A stretch of DNA of 64,000 nt, taken from contig NZ_VCNI01000004.1 in assembly GCF_005937185.1 (NCBI RefSeq), forward strand, positions 124,001-188,000, in the 5' to 3' direction. The first letter of the stretch is position 1; each line of letters starts with the position of its first letter. The notes under the pieces were generated by a model. That model had not been told where the DNA came from. It saw only the letters and a program-made list of their open reading frames with translations, and made no database searches. Source of the DNA: Flagellimonas algicola (lineage in GTDB: Bacteria; Bacteroidota; Bacteroidia; Flavobacteriales; Flavobacteriaceae). The position numbers and the translations under genes were made by a program. This document shows positions 1 through 9,019 of the stretch, piece after piece.

Positions 1-728
1 GAATTGTAAATCACTCTTTTTACGGATTGAAAAACTGTTTTACCTACTTCTTTATCTTTAATTTTTTGTTCTGCGCTTGGTAATGCGAGTCGTTCAGCAC
101 TTGGTAATTGTTTAATCGAGAATTGATGAACTTGAAATAATAAATGCTTAGTGTGTTGGGGAACTGCTCGTCCAATCGATAAATACAGTTCATTTTCTGA
201 TTTATTGGTGGTCAAAAGTAAAGCGATTTCTCTTTCCAATTCATCTTCCGTAAATTGCTCAACATCTTTATTTTTTAAGGAATATAGTGCGGTTTCTTCA
301 TTAAACCTCTCAACTATTTCAATTCGGAAGATTTTTCGCGTTCTTTCTGTTTTAATTACATCGTCGTTGATTAAGACTTCACTAATAAGAGGTTTGGCTT
401 TTTCGATTTCCTCTTTTCTCAAATAGCAAATTGCAAGAAGAGCAGTTGCTTCCAAATATAATCGGGTTCTATCTGAAACTAATTGTCTATTTCCCTCAAA
501 CCCTTTAATTGCGAAGTCTAGCTCATTAATTTCTAAAGCAAGTTCGTAGAGACGATTTTTTGACTGAATAAGCCTTGTCAGATGTCCTGTCGGTCGCAAT
601 ATGCTTTGTAAATCCACAACTAAACTTTTGGCAACACTAAAATTTCCGTCAACAATTGCTTCCTTTAGTTTAGGTTCTAAAATATATAACCTTTCTTTTT
701 GCTTATCTGTTAGTTTGGGTGGTCTCAA
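1..728 (-). CDS. Hypothetical helical protein, 3' end cut by window edge
   Basis: The reverse strand is open from about 728 to the left edge with no stop, giving at least 242 residues rich in Leu, Glu, Lys and Ile, as expected of an all-alpha protein. No ATG is present. A TAA lies just upstream in frame, and the first usable start is TTG at 728-726 (then RPPKLTDKQKER). I recognise no domain; the alternating helical pattern could be TPR-like, which is inference. It lies downstream of the PHP-ATPase operon on the same strand, 134 bases after its second gene, so it may be a third member. The C-terminus is missing. Confidence 0.6.
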   Translation of the reverse strand, partial: MRPPKLTDKQKERLYILEPKLKEAIVDGNFSVAKSLVVDLQSILRPTGHLTRLIQSKNRLYELALEINELDFAIKGFEGNRQLVSDRTRLYLEATALLAICYLRKEEIEKAKPLISEVLINDDVIKTERTRKIFRIEIVERFNEETALYSLKNKDVEQFTEDELEREIALLLTTNKSENELYLSIGRAVPQHTKHLLFQVHQFSIKQLPSAERLALPSAEQKIKDKEVGKTVFQSVKRVIYN

Positions 729-862
729 TTTCGTCTTTTAAATCTGTTGTAACAATCTCCTATAATATGTATTCTACTTGTTAACTTTTTAGGTTGTGTT
801 AACCTTTGTTTTATGTTTTCTCTTTCTTTTTATCACTCAAACCGATATTAATTAGCACATGA

Positions 863-1198
863 TTATTCGCTGGCATTTTCTTCTTCTGATTTAGTACTCA
901 GTTCTACAGTGTATTTATCTATCGCAGTTTTATACATTGCATTGACACTATCCTGAAACCTTGTTTTATTACTCAAAAACTCATTGAATTTTCCGTAGAT
1001 ATTTCTATAGATAATGTTGTGCGCTGGATTTTGTAGAAGTTCATCTTTGTACTCCTGCATTTGAAATTCTTCCGTTGTTGCCTTGCCAATTAATTTTAGA
1101 AGATCATCTTTACTTATTTGGTCTAATTCAGTCCATTCCTCACTACTCCCATCAGTTCTATAATAGCCTTTGTTATTATCAATTTTTAAGTATGTCAT
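863..1198 (-). CDS. Small hypothetical partner of the PHP-ATPase
   Basis: This 111-residue protein has no family I recognise. It begins MTYLKIDNNKGYYRTDG and is acidic and helical afterwards, with no signal peptide or membrane segment. Its start lies inside the last 20 bases of the preceding PHP-ATPase gene, so the two are probably translationally coupled and work together. By analogy with two-gene ATPase defence modules it could be a regulatory or effector subunit, but nothing in its own sequence shows an activity. The ATG start is favoured because it gives the overlap and there is no alternative nearby. Confidence 0.7.
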   Translation of the reverse strand: MTYLKIDNNKGYYRTDGSSEEWTELDQISKDDLLKLIGKATTEEFQMQEYKDELLQNPAHNIIYRNIYGKFNEFLSNKTRFQDSVNAMYKTAIDKYTVELSTKSEEENASE

Positions 1199-3200
1199 AA
1201 GCTTTTTCTTTTCTTTCGTTATATGCTTCCAATCCAGCTTCTAAACAACTGAGCAGTGTTTCGTAATTCTCTAATTTCTTTCCATCTGCACTTGTCAATT
1301 CTTTATCGGATGGATAGCCAGTAAAAATGCGATAAACAAATTCTTTGTCTTCAATACTTTTTTGCGTAATTGCTAGAAAATTAGGCTTGATTGAAGCTCC
1401 CACAGTGCTGTTGTGTGTTACCACAACTACCGGCATTAGTGTAGAAATATGTTTAATAATTGCATTAATCTCCTTGTTAAGGAAGTCATTGTCAAAGGAT
1501 GATTCTGGTTCATCAATTAGTAAAAGGTCATATTTCGTAGCATCTTGTATTTCGTGAATTAAATTAAACTCGGAACGTTCTCCACCCGATACAATAAATC
1601 CATCTTCATTAAATGTGATTGATTCTATTCTAATGAAGAATTTGTAAAGATTAGCATCCTCTACACCAAGTTGTTTTAATCCTAATAAATATTGGTAGGC
1701 TGATGTATTATAACTCCTAAAAGCTGTGCTGTACATTTTCTTGTCACGTCCAACCTTTTGAAGGTCAGAAGCTCCTTCCATTTCTTTTGTAGAAGTAACA
1801 ATTGAAAATTTACCCAGTTCTTCTTTGTGAATTTCTCTACTTTTTTTCAGTATACTAACAACTTTTTCAAACTTTTCGACCTTAACTTCATCTAAACCAA
1901 TTCTATAAAAATCCAAATCTTCTATAACAGCCCCGGTAGTCTTAATTCTTAATTCTCTTGTTATATCACTTGTTAAGGAATTAATCCAACTTTTTTTATT
2001 GTTTTCAATATTGGAATCGATTGCTTTTTGATTAAGTTCAATAGCTAATCTCTTTAAATCAGAAATATCTAAGTGTTTCTGAATAATGTCTTGATATTCG
2101 TTGTTCTTTATAAGTGTTTCTACAGACTTTATTACTTTATCTAAGTTTGTTAGGTCGTTAATGGTGTAAGCATTCTCACTAAAAATCACACATTTTGAAT
2201 ACAAATCTTTTTTCTCATTTTCCGATGCGAATTTCTTTAATGAATCGAGGTAATTATTGATGTCAATATGATTCTGCTCAACGTCTACTTGAACTATTTT
2301 TTCAACAACTTTTCTAAACTCGCCTAAAAAATTGTGGTGAATCAAGCTCAACCGAGCTTTATTAGTTTCATTGAATCTTTCTTCATCATTATGCAACAAT
2401 GAAAATTGTTTAATATACTTTGCATTCCCTGATGAAGCAGATATCTTGTCAAGTGTTACCGACTTTCCAGTAGACCTGCCTCCCAAAATTATGTTTAAAC
2501 CAGTTGACAGTAAGAGGCCATTATCTGTAGCTTGAAAGAAGTCATTTCCACTATCCTTGGTTAATGCTATTTTACTTCTATCAAAAAGGCAGGATTTAAT
2601 TCCTGCAAGAGATATTTCATTCAAGTCAACGAATGTTTGTCGTGTTGGAAAGTTAGTCAGCTGAGCTTTGAATATTAGATCGCTAAATAACACAGGAACT
2701 AACTCATCATCGTCTTTATACGCTCTTTTAAATTTAGATATACTCGCCACTTCCCCGGATGTGATGTGAGGATTTAGTACATCAATGATTTCTTGCTTGA
2801 TGTTGGGTTTTTTGTCCCTATGTGGAATTAGTATGTATTTTGATAAATCTGGAAATATATCATTGAATTGCTCTATTGTCAATTCCTCATCATTTGTTCT
2901 AATCAAACTAGAAACTCTATTACACCTTTGTTCAAAATCAGATATTTCAAACTCGTTTGTGTCAGAAACAACCAAAATGTGTCCACCTTCTAAATCAATC
3001 TCTATTCCAGGAAAAACTATAACAGACACACTATTTCTAATTTCAAAGTATTGTCTTGAATCAAACGTGTTGTGATTCGTTATCGCAATAGCATCCAGTT
3101 CTAATTTCTCAACATATTCTTGAACCTTTGATAAATCAAATTCAAAGTCACTGTCGCTGACAGTTGAAATTGTGTGTGTATGTAGATCTATTTTTTTCAC
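1179..3200 (-). CDS. PHP-domain / SMC-like AAA ATPase (TrlF-like), putative defence protein
   Basis: This 673-residue protein fuses two modules. The N-terminus carries a PHP metal-dependent phosphoesterase signature: HTHT at residues 7-10 and ITNHNTFD near 40. A P-loop follows near 237-244 (GGRSTGKS), then a helical middle. An ABC-type signature is near 537 (VSGGERSEF), Walker B near 560 (LLLIDEPESS), and a switch histidine in VVVVTHNS. This split-ATPase layout is that of SMC/Rad50-like ATPases. The PHP plus ATPase combination matches proteins annotated as TrlF-family AAA-like ATPases, which tend to occur in variable genomic regions. It probably cleaves a phosphoester in a nucleic acid or nucleotide under ATP control; the substrate is unknown. 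It heads a leftward operon. Confidence 0.85.
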   Translation of the reverse strand: MKKIDLHTHTISTVSDSDFEFDLSKVQEYVEKLELDAIAITNHNTFDSRQYFEIRNSVSVIVFPGIEIDLEGGHILVVSDTNEFEISDFEQRCNRVSSLIRTNDEELTIEQFNDIFPDLSKYILIPHRDKKPNIKQEIIDVLNPHITSGEVASISKFKRAYKDDDELVPVLFSDLIFKAQLTNFPTRQTFVDLNEISLAGIKSCLFDRSKIALTKDSGNDFFQATDNGLLLSTGLNIILGGRSTGKSVTLDKISASSGNAKYIKQFSLLHNDEERFNETNKARLSLIHHNFLGEFRKVVEKIVQVDVEQNHIDINNYLDSLKKFASENEKKDLYSKCVIFSENAYTINDLTNLDKVIKSVETLIKNNEYQDIIQKHLDISDLKRLAIELNQKAIDSNIENNKKSWINSLTSDITRELRIKTTGAVIEDLDFYRIGLDEVKVEKFEKVVSILKKSREIHKEELGKFSIVTSTKEMEGASDLQKVGRDKKMYSTAFRSYNTSAYQYLLGLKQLGVEDANLYKFFIRIESITFNEDGFIVSGGERSEFNLIHEIQDATKYDLLLIDEPESSFDNDFLNKEINAIIKHISTLMPVVVVTHNSTVGASIKPNFLAITQKSIEDKEFVYRIFTGYPSDKELTSADGKKLENYETLLSCLEAGLEAYNERKEKAYDILKN

Positions 3201-3395
3201 TCAGTCGATTTTGCTTACAGCTAATTTGTTTATATACTGGTTTTTAAGTGTAATATACCATCAAGTTGGCAGGCTATACTCAAGTTTTGGCATCAACCAT
3301 TCAGGGTAACATTATTTCACTCAACAAAACCTTGGGGGGAATCAGTACTAAATGTAAGAATTTTCAGGAAAATACGGTAAGGATAACAGAATCCT

Positions 3396-3635
3396 TTATT
3401 GATTCAAATCAAAATCAAGATCAAGTAATTCTTTAGGGTGAACTTCAAGTGCTTTGGCTAATGCCAGTAACGTTGTAAAAGAAAAATTTCTGCCTCCATT
3501 TTCTATTACGCTAATGCTCCCTTTTGTTACGCGACACCTTGCTGCAACTTCATCCTGAGATAGGCCTTTTTCATTCCTTATGCGCAGCAAATTTTTGCCG
3601 AATAGAATTTGTCTTTTAGCATCTAATTTCTTCAA
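3396..3635 (-). CDS. XRE-family helix-turn-helix regulator
   Basis: A 79-residue single-domain Cro/C1-type DNA-binding protein. The five-helix HTH_3 fold is visible: GKNLLRIRNEKGLSQDEVA, then VTKGSISVIENG as recognition helix and LLALAKALEVHPKELLDL at the end. There is no effector domain. A perfect 18-bp palindrome lies about 48 bases upstream of its start and is a plausible autoregulatory operator. It is on the same strand as the PHP-ATPase operon, 195 bases upstream of that gene, so it may regulate that operon, which is inference. Small stand-alone XRE proteins like this are common in mobile elements. Confidence 0.85.
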   Translation of the reverse strand: MKKLDAKRQILFGKNLLRIRNEKGLSQDEVAARCRVTKGSISVIENGGRNFSFTTLLALAKALEVHPKELLDLDFDLNQ

Positions 3636-3682
3636 CTACAATAGGCATTTATACAAAATCAATCATATTTTTTTGATTTTAT

Positions 3683-3700
3683 GTTACAAGAACTTGTAAC
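3683..3700. promoter_or_regulatory. Perfect palindrome, candidate XRE operator
   Basis: GTTACAAG-AA-CTTGTAAC: 8-bp arms around a 2-bp centre, 48 bases upstream of the XRE gene. Size and position suit a dimeric Cro/C1-type repressor. Binding is inferred. Confidence 0.5.
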
Positions 3701-3827
3701 AAACTCATGATTTTGTTATTTTCGCTATGAACTATTCTAATGTCATACCATGCAGGTTTGATAATAGGTTGTTTTATTTTTGCGATTCTTCGTTTAGAAC
3801 ATATTTGAAGCTATCGCTTAGAATCTC

Positions 3828-3935
3828 GACTAGAAAACTGGTAATTTTTACGTGTACGAGAGTATAAGCAGAATGGCTCACGACCCGGGCGTGGGCTCTC
3901 TTATTCGTACACAGGTATACCAGTACCTCTAGTCG
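3828..3935. repeat. Long multi-segment imperfect hairpin, function unknown
   Basis: Four nested pairs of complementary segments can be followed: CGACTAG 3828-3834 with CTAGTCG 3929-3935, ACTGGTA 3837-3843 with TACCAGT 3918-3924, GTGTACGA 3852-3859 with TCGTACAC 3905-3912, and GCTCACG 3876-3882 with CGTGGGC 3890-3896 (one G-U pair). Together they would form an extended rod of about 108 nt. No coding frame crosses it. It could be a structured RNA, a folded single-stranded recombination substrate or a transposon-derived palindrome; no RT or IS gene lies next to it. Confidence 0.55.
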
Positions 3936-4457
3936 GTAAGTTGAGTTCCATGCCCAACTTTTTCTTAGCGTTTGGTTTTCTTTTGGTCATTTTCGGGGTA
4001 TCGCCCAACCAATAGGGTTATGGGAAACTTTGGGTTTTATTTTCTAATAAGGGTATCACGGGTCTGTTCCATCTTTGGAGCATCGCTAACGGTGTTCGAT
4101 ATCCTTTTTAAGAAAAAACCCAAGAACCCCATTTGATTGACCCTTGGCTATAGTTATGGGATATACGCTACACTTTTTCCGGTATTCGATATCCTTTTGT
4201 CCCATAACTGACGAAACACATCTTTGGGTATCCGGCCCTAGCACAAAATCATAGCATAAACTTTTAAGGAATCCCATTTCCAAGGTGTGCAACTCCTTGG
4301 ACAGGATGGCCTTTGTCCAAACCTTAATGCCTTAGATAAGTTACAATATAGTAAAGACTTCCGAGGTAGTGAAAACAAAAAACCTCCAGACAGGGTAGTT
4401 GGTGTCTAGAGGGGTAATTCAATTAAAACTAACTGTTCAATCAAACTTTTTAAAATT
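3936..4457. other. Non-coding stretch with degenerate repeats before the SusC operon
   Basis: About 520 bases with no convincing gene. TTCGATATCCTTTT occurs twice (near 4095 and 4184), and AGTTATGGG (4152-4160) is complementary to CCCATAACT (4201-4209). The last part must hold the promoter of the SusC operon, but I see no clear match to the Bacteroidota -33/-7 consensus. The short open frames here look random. Confidence 0.4.
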
Positions 4458-7400
4458 ATGAAAAAATTACTGAATTGTACGGGCAAGATACCCTTGTTTG
4501 TTGCCATTTATTTTATGGTATCACCAATGCATATGGATAAACTCGTGGCATGGGATACATTGCGGCCTCCACAAACCATGGTCTCAGGTATTGTTACCGA
4601 TGTTGAAGGGAATCCTTTGAGTGGAGTACATATAAAATTGGAATCCACAGGCAGCGGTACCATTTCCAAGCTGGACGGTTCTTTTCGAATCCAAGCTGGG
4701 ACCAATGATATGCTGGTCTTTTCCATATTGGGGTTTAGAACCCTCAGAGTTCCTATTGCAGGTAGGGTAGTGGTGAATGTGCAACTGGAAGAGGACGTAA
4801 CCCAATTGGGGGAGGTGGTGCTCAATGCGGGTTACTATTCTGTAAGGGAAAAGGAGCGCACCGGAAATATCGCCACTATCAAGGCCAAGACCATGGAAAA
4901 ACAGCCTGTTGGCAATCCACTTGCAGCCATGCAGGGGTATTTGTCAGGTGTAAACATTGTCCAGTCCACGGGTGTTCCTGGGGGTGGATATGATATTGAG
5001 GTCCGTGGCCAAAATTTTATCAATGGGGTCTCTGACCCCATGTTTATTGTGGATGGGGTTCCTTTTGGTTCACAATCTTTGGGATCTTTTAATGTGTCTG
5101 GTCAGATCCTTGGAGGAAACATCAGTCCCCTGAATGCTATTGATCCGAACGATATTGAAAGCATCGAAGTGTTGAAGGATGCCGACGCCACCGCCATCTA
5201 TGGATCAAGGGCGGCCAATGGTGTTGTGCTCATAACTACCAAAAAGGGCCTAGCAGGTAAAACCCAGTTCAGGGCAAATGTGAGTAGTACACTGGGTCGT
5301 GTCTCCAATTTTTTGGATCTGATGAACACTGAACAGTATCTCGAGGTTCGAAGGGAAGGAGTCGTGAACGATGGATTCGGTGCGTTTCTGGACGATCCTG
5401 CATTTGACTTTGTTTGGCCGGACATCAAATCTTGGAACAATAGCCGTTATACCAATTGGCAAAAGGTACTTCTCGGCAACACCGCATATCGGAACAAGGC
5501 ACAATTTTCGATCTCAGGAGGTAGTGAACAGACCCAGTTTTTGATCAGTGTTTCACATCAAAAAGAAACCACGGTGTTTCCTGGGGATGCCAACTACAAA
5601 AAAACATCTGTACACAGTAACCTGAACCACCACTCCAACGGTGGTCGGTTCAAGATCAACCTGTCCACGATCTACACCCATGAAAACAACCGATTGCCCA
5701 GAACGGATTTTACCAACAAGGCTTATTCATTGGAACCCAATGCCCCTACTTTATATGACGAGGAGGGCAATCTAAATTGGGAAGGCAATACCTGGGACAA
5801 CCCTTTGGCGTCTTTGGAAGAAGAATATCAGGTGGCCACAAATACCCTTATTGCCAATGCAATGGTCTCCTATGCGGTAATGCCCAATCTGGAATTGAAG
5901 TCCAGCCTGGGTTTCAATAAGTACCGATTGGATTCATATAGAACCTTACCCAGTTCGGCAAGGAACCCGGCATTGGGATTGACACCTCAAAATTATTCTT
6001 CGTTGTCCACCAATGGTTCAGAGCGACAGTCGTGGATTGTGGAACCACAGGTACATTGGACGAAAAGATGGGGTAGAACCAAGTTTGACATACTTGTGGG
6101 AACAACCTTTCAGCAAGAGACTACCGAGCAATTGATACAGAGGGGTACAGGTTTTCCGAGCAACAGCTTATTGGAAAACCTAGCCGTGGCAGAAACCTTG
6201 GAGGTGCTCCAGGATTCGGACAGTGAGTATAGCTACAATGCAGTCTTTGGAAGATTGAACCTTAATCTGGTTGGCAGGTATATCCTAAATCTGACGGGGC
6301 GCAGGGATGGCTCCTCAAGATTTGGCCCGGGAAGGCAGTTCGGTAATTTTGGGGCCGTTGGGATTGCCTGGCTCTTTACGGAAGAGACTTTGTTCAGGAA
6401 TAGTTCCCTATTGAGCTTCGGGAAAATCCGTGCCAGTTATGGTACCACGGGGAGTGATAATATAGGGGATTATCGGTTTTTGGATACCTATAACGTAACT
6501 GGACTTGATTATGATGGGAGCGCCATTTTAGAGCCTTCCGGTATTTTCAATCCTTCGTTTGGCTGGGAGGAGAACAAAAAACTGGAGGTGGCTTTGGAGT
6601 TGGGTCTTTTCAACGACCGCTTCTTGGTCAATTCTTCCTGGTACCGGAACCGTTCATCCAATCAACTCATTGGTATTCCCTTGGCCGCAACGACCGGATT
6701 TTCAGAATTGACCGGAAACTTTGATGCCACAGTGGAGAATTCGGGATTTGAGGTGGATGTTCGAACCACCAATCTCCAGAAAAAGAATTTTAAATGGTCC
6801 ACGAACTTCAATATTACTGTACCAAAAAATAAATTGATGAAGTTCGATGGATTGGAATCTTCCACCTTTGCCAATCGGTATATCATTGGAAAGCCCTTGT
6901 CCATTGTCAAGCTCTACAATGCCTTGGGCGTGGATCCGGAAATTGGAATCTATCAGTTCGAGGATTATAATGAGGATGGTGAGATCAATAGTTCTGGTGA
7001 CAGGCAATGGGTCGAGGACTTTGCTCCCAAATATTATGGGGGATTGGGCAATACCATCAGCTATGGGAAGGTCTCCTTGGATTTCTTCTGGCAATTCAAA
7101 AAGCAAAGGGCATATAATGAACTAAGGTTTATTTCGGTGCCCGGGGCTAGGGGCAATGTCCCGGTCCGATTGTTGGATCGGTGGCAACAGCCCGGAGATG
7201 TAAAACCGGTCCAAATGGCCACAGCTGGGCTGTCTCTTGGAGAGGACACCGGTGGGCTACAGCGACGAAGTAATGCCGCCGTTTCAGATGCCTCCTTTAT
7301 TCGGTTGCGGAATATTTCCTTGAACTACAAGGTTCCTACTTTGGCAAATGGATTGGATATCAATGTCTATTTACAGGGACAAAACCTTTTAACGTTCACT

Positions 7401-7490
7401 AATTATAGCGGTCCCGACCCGGAGCAACCCTCCAATACCCGATTGCCACAATTGAGACAGATAACCCTAGGCCTACAAGTGGGTTTTTAA
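4458..7490 (+). CDS. SusC/RagA-family TonB-dependent outer-membrane transporter
   Basis: A 1010-residue outer-membrane transporter, normal for the family. After an N-terminal export signal comes a carboxypeptidase-D-regulatory-like domain (VSGIVTDVEGNPLSGVHIKL, about 42-115). A TonB-box-like stretch follows (GEVVLNAGYYSVREKER), then the plug with the SusC signatures IEVRGQNFINGVSDPMFIVD and DIESIEVLKDADATAIYGSR. The rest is a beta-barrel ending in QITLGLQVGF. With the SusD lipoprotein 17 bases downstream it forms a TonB/ExbBD-powered uptake complex. The third gene of the operon encodes a metalloprotease, so the cargo is more likely peptide than glycan, which is inference. Confidence 0.95.
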   Translation: MKKLLNCTGKIPLFVAIYFMVSPMHMDKLVAWDTLRPPQTMVSGIVTDVEGNPLSGVHIKLESTGSGTISKLDGSFRIQAGTNDMLVFSILGFRTLRVPIAGRVVVNVQLEEDVTQLGEVVLNAGYYSVREKERTGNIATIKAKTMEKQPVGNPLAAMQGYLSGVNIVQSTGVPGGGYDIEVRGQNFINGVSDPMFIVDGVPFGSQSLGSFNVSGQILGGNISPLNAIDPNDIESIEVLKDADATAIYGSRAANGVVLITTKKGLAGKTQFRANVSSTLGRVSNFLDLMNTEQYLEVRREGVVNDGFGAFLDDPAFDFVWPDIKSWNNSRYTNWQKVLLGNTAYRNKAQFSISGGSEQTQFLISVSHQKETTVFPGDANYKKTSVHSNLNHHSNGGRFKINLSTIYTHENNRLPRTDFTNKAYSLEPNAPTLYDEEGNLNWEGNTWDNPLASLEEEYQVATNTLIANAMVSYAVMPNLELKSSLGFNKYRLDSYRTLPSSARNPALGLTPQNYSSLSTNGSERQSWIVEPQVHWTKRWGRTKFDILVGTTFQQETTEQLIQRGTGFPSNSLLENLAVAETLEVLQDSDSEYSYNAVFGRLNLNLVGRYILNLTGRRDGSSRFGPGRQFGNFGAVGIAWLFTEETLFRNSSLLSFGKIRASYGTTGSDNIGDYRFLDTYNVTGLDYDGSAILEPSGIFNPSFGWEENKKLEVALELGLFNDRFLVNSSWYRNRSSNQLIGIPLAATTGFSELTGNFDATVENSGFEVDVRTTNLQKKNFKWSTNFNITVPKNKLMKFDGLESSTFANRYIIGKPLSIVKLYNALGVDPEIGIYQFEDYNEDGEINSSGDRQWVEDFAPKYYGGLGNTISYGKVSLDFFWQFKKQRAYNELRFISVPGARGNVPVRLLDRWQQPGDVKPVQMATAGLSLGEDTGGLQRRSNAAVSDASFIRLRNISLNYKVPTLANGLDINVYLQGQNLLTFTNYSGPDPEQPSNTRLPQLRQITLGLQVGF

Positions 7491-7506
7491 TTAAAAAAAT
7501 AGCATT

Positions 7507-8940
7507 ATGAAATATCTAAAGAATAACCTGATTGAAAGGAAAGTGGAAAAAGTGCTTTCTTGGGTGATAACCCATATTTTAAAACCAATGACAGTTCTGC
7601 CAATGACAATGGTGTTCCTTGGCTGTTCGGACTTTGTGGAGGTAGACCCTCCCAAAAATACCCTGATATCCGAAACGGTCTTTAAGGATCCGGTCACGGT
7701 GGAGTCCGCCTTTGCGCATATCTATCATTCCATGCGGGAAAAGGGACTGGTATCGGGTAATGCTGGATTGACGACCTTGATGGGAATATATAGTGATGAA
7801 TTGGATTATTATGGTTTTGATGCCGATTTTTTGCAATTCTACCATCACAATATTGTAGCGGATAATACATCGATTACAGGATGGTGGAGCCATGCCTATA
7901 ATCTCATATATAGTGCCAATAATATAATTGAAGGAGTAGCGGGATCCGATGTCCTTAGATTGGAGGATAGAAACAAGTTCCACGGGCAGGCCCTATTTGT
8001 CAGGGCCTATGTCCATAGTCTTTTGGTGTCCCTTTATGGCGATATTCCATATGTGACCACCACTGATTATTTGGTTAACAATTCAGTTTCAAGGGTGCCA
8101 GAGGCCAAGGTATATGAAAATATCATAGCAGATCTTGAGGAATCAGTGGATTTGTTGGAAGGAATTGAGGATATTTCCGATGAAAGGGTACTCCCCGATC
8201 AATGGACTGTCAAAGCCTTACTGGCGCGAATGTACCTTTATACGGAACAATGGGAGGCGGCCGAAGTGATATCCACCCAACTGCTTGGTGCATTTGCTTT
8301 GGAACCAGATCTGAACGAGGTATTCCTAAAAGGATCTTCTGAAACCATTTGGCAGCTAAAACCTGGCGAAAATCTTAGGAACACCCAAGAAGCCAATCAA
8401 TTGATCATCCAGTTCATTCCTGGGCAGACCTATGCGTTGACCGATTCTTTAATGGAATCTTTTGAGATTGGTGATCAACGATCAGTACATTGGACAGCCA
8501 GCATATCGGATACGGATAACACGGTTACTTTGCAGTTTGCCCATAAATACAAGGCGCTGTTCAATGAAACAGAGTCCTTGGAGTATTCCATCCTATTTCG
8601 GTTGGGGGAACAACATTTGATTCGTGCGGAAGCGAGGGTATATTTGGGCAACCTTGCAGAGGCACAGCAAGATCTCAATGTCATAAGGAACCGAGCGGGA
8701 TTGGCGAACACCACAGCCAATACGGTAAATGATCTGCTGGAATCCATTCTTCACGAACGGCGTGTGGAATTGTTTGCCGAGCAGGGCCATCGGTGGTTTG
8801 ATCTTAAAAGGACAGGGTCGGCCACAGCGGTGTTGGGACCCGTGAAATCCAATTGGAAGGCTACCGATATTCTATTTCCCATTCCAGAAATCGAGTTGGA
8901 ATCCAATCCCAATCTATTGCCACAAAACCAGGGATATTAA
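7507..8940 (+). CDS. SusD/RagB-family nutrient-binding lipoprotein
   Basis: A 477-residue surface lipoprotein that forms the lid of the adjacent SusC barrel and binds substrate. A long N-terminal region ends in a lipobox-like VFLGC (Cys near 39). The mature part has the SusD fold signatures: WWSHAYNLIYSANNIIEGV, FVRAYVHSLLVSLYGDIPYV, the TPR-like KALLARMYLYTEQWEAAEVI, and the C-terminal motifs LHERRVELFAEQGHRWFDLKR and LFPIPEIELESNPNL. The signal region is longer than usual; internal Met codons could give a shorter start. It sits between SusC and a secreted zinc protease in one operon. Confidence 0.93.
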   Translation: MKYLKNNLIERKVEKVLSWVITHILKPMTVLPMTMVFLGCSDFVEVDPPKNTLISETVFKDPVTVESAFAHIYHSMREKGLVSGNAGLTTLMGIYSDELDYYGFDADFLQFYHHNIVADNTSITGWWSHAYNLIYSANNIIEGVAGSDVLRLEDRNKFHGQALFVRAYVHSLLVSLYGDIPYVTTTDYLVNNSVSRVPEAKVYENIIADLEESVDLLEGIEDISDERVLPDQWTVKALLARMYLYTEQWEAAEVISTQLLGAFALEPDLNEVFLKGSSETIWQLKPGENLRNTQEANQLIIQFIPGQTYALTDSLMESFEIGDQRSVHWTASISDTDNTVTLQFAHKYKALFNETESLEYSILFRLGEQHLIRAEARVYLGNLAEAQQDLNVIRNRAGLANTTANTVNDLLESILHERRVELFAEQGHRWFDLKRTGSATAVLGPVKSNWKATDILFPIPEIELESNPNLLPQNQGY

Positions 8941-9019
8941 TAGGGTGTATCCCGTGTATATCTTGGTTACATCATTGGGCTTGGGCAACACGGGATGCTT
9001 TTCCCATGACACAAAAACA

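Noticed and set aside
151..426. Plus-strand open frame of 91 codons at the left edge
   Set aside because: The opposite strand is open over the whole interval and more protein-like; the plus frame is low-complexity Ser/Leu and is its antisense.
3828..3935. Retron msr-msd or integron attC site
   Set aside because: No reverse transcriptase or integron integrase is nearby, and attC end motifs are not seen; only the hairpin itself is reported.
4086..4292. 68-residue minus-strand frame in the SusC upstream region
   Set aside because: It lies across the direct and inverted repeats, has no motif or signal, and its composition looks random.
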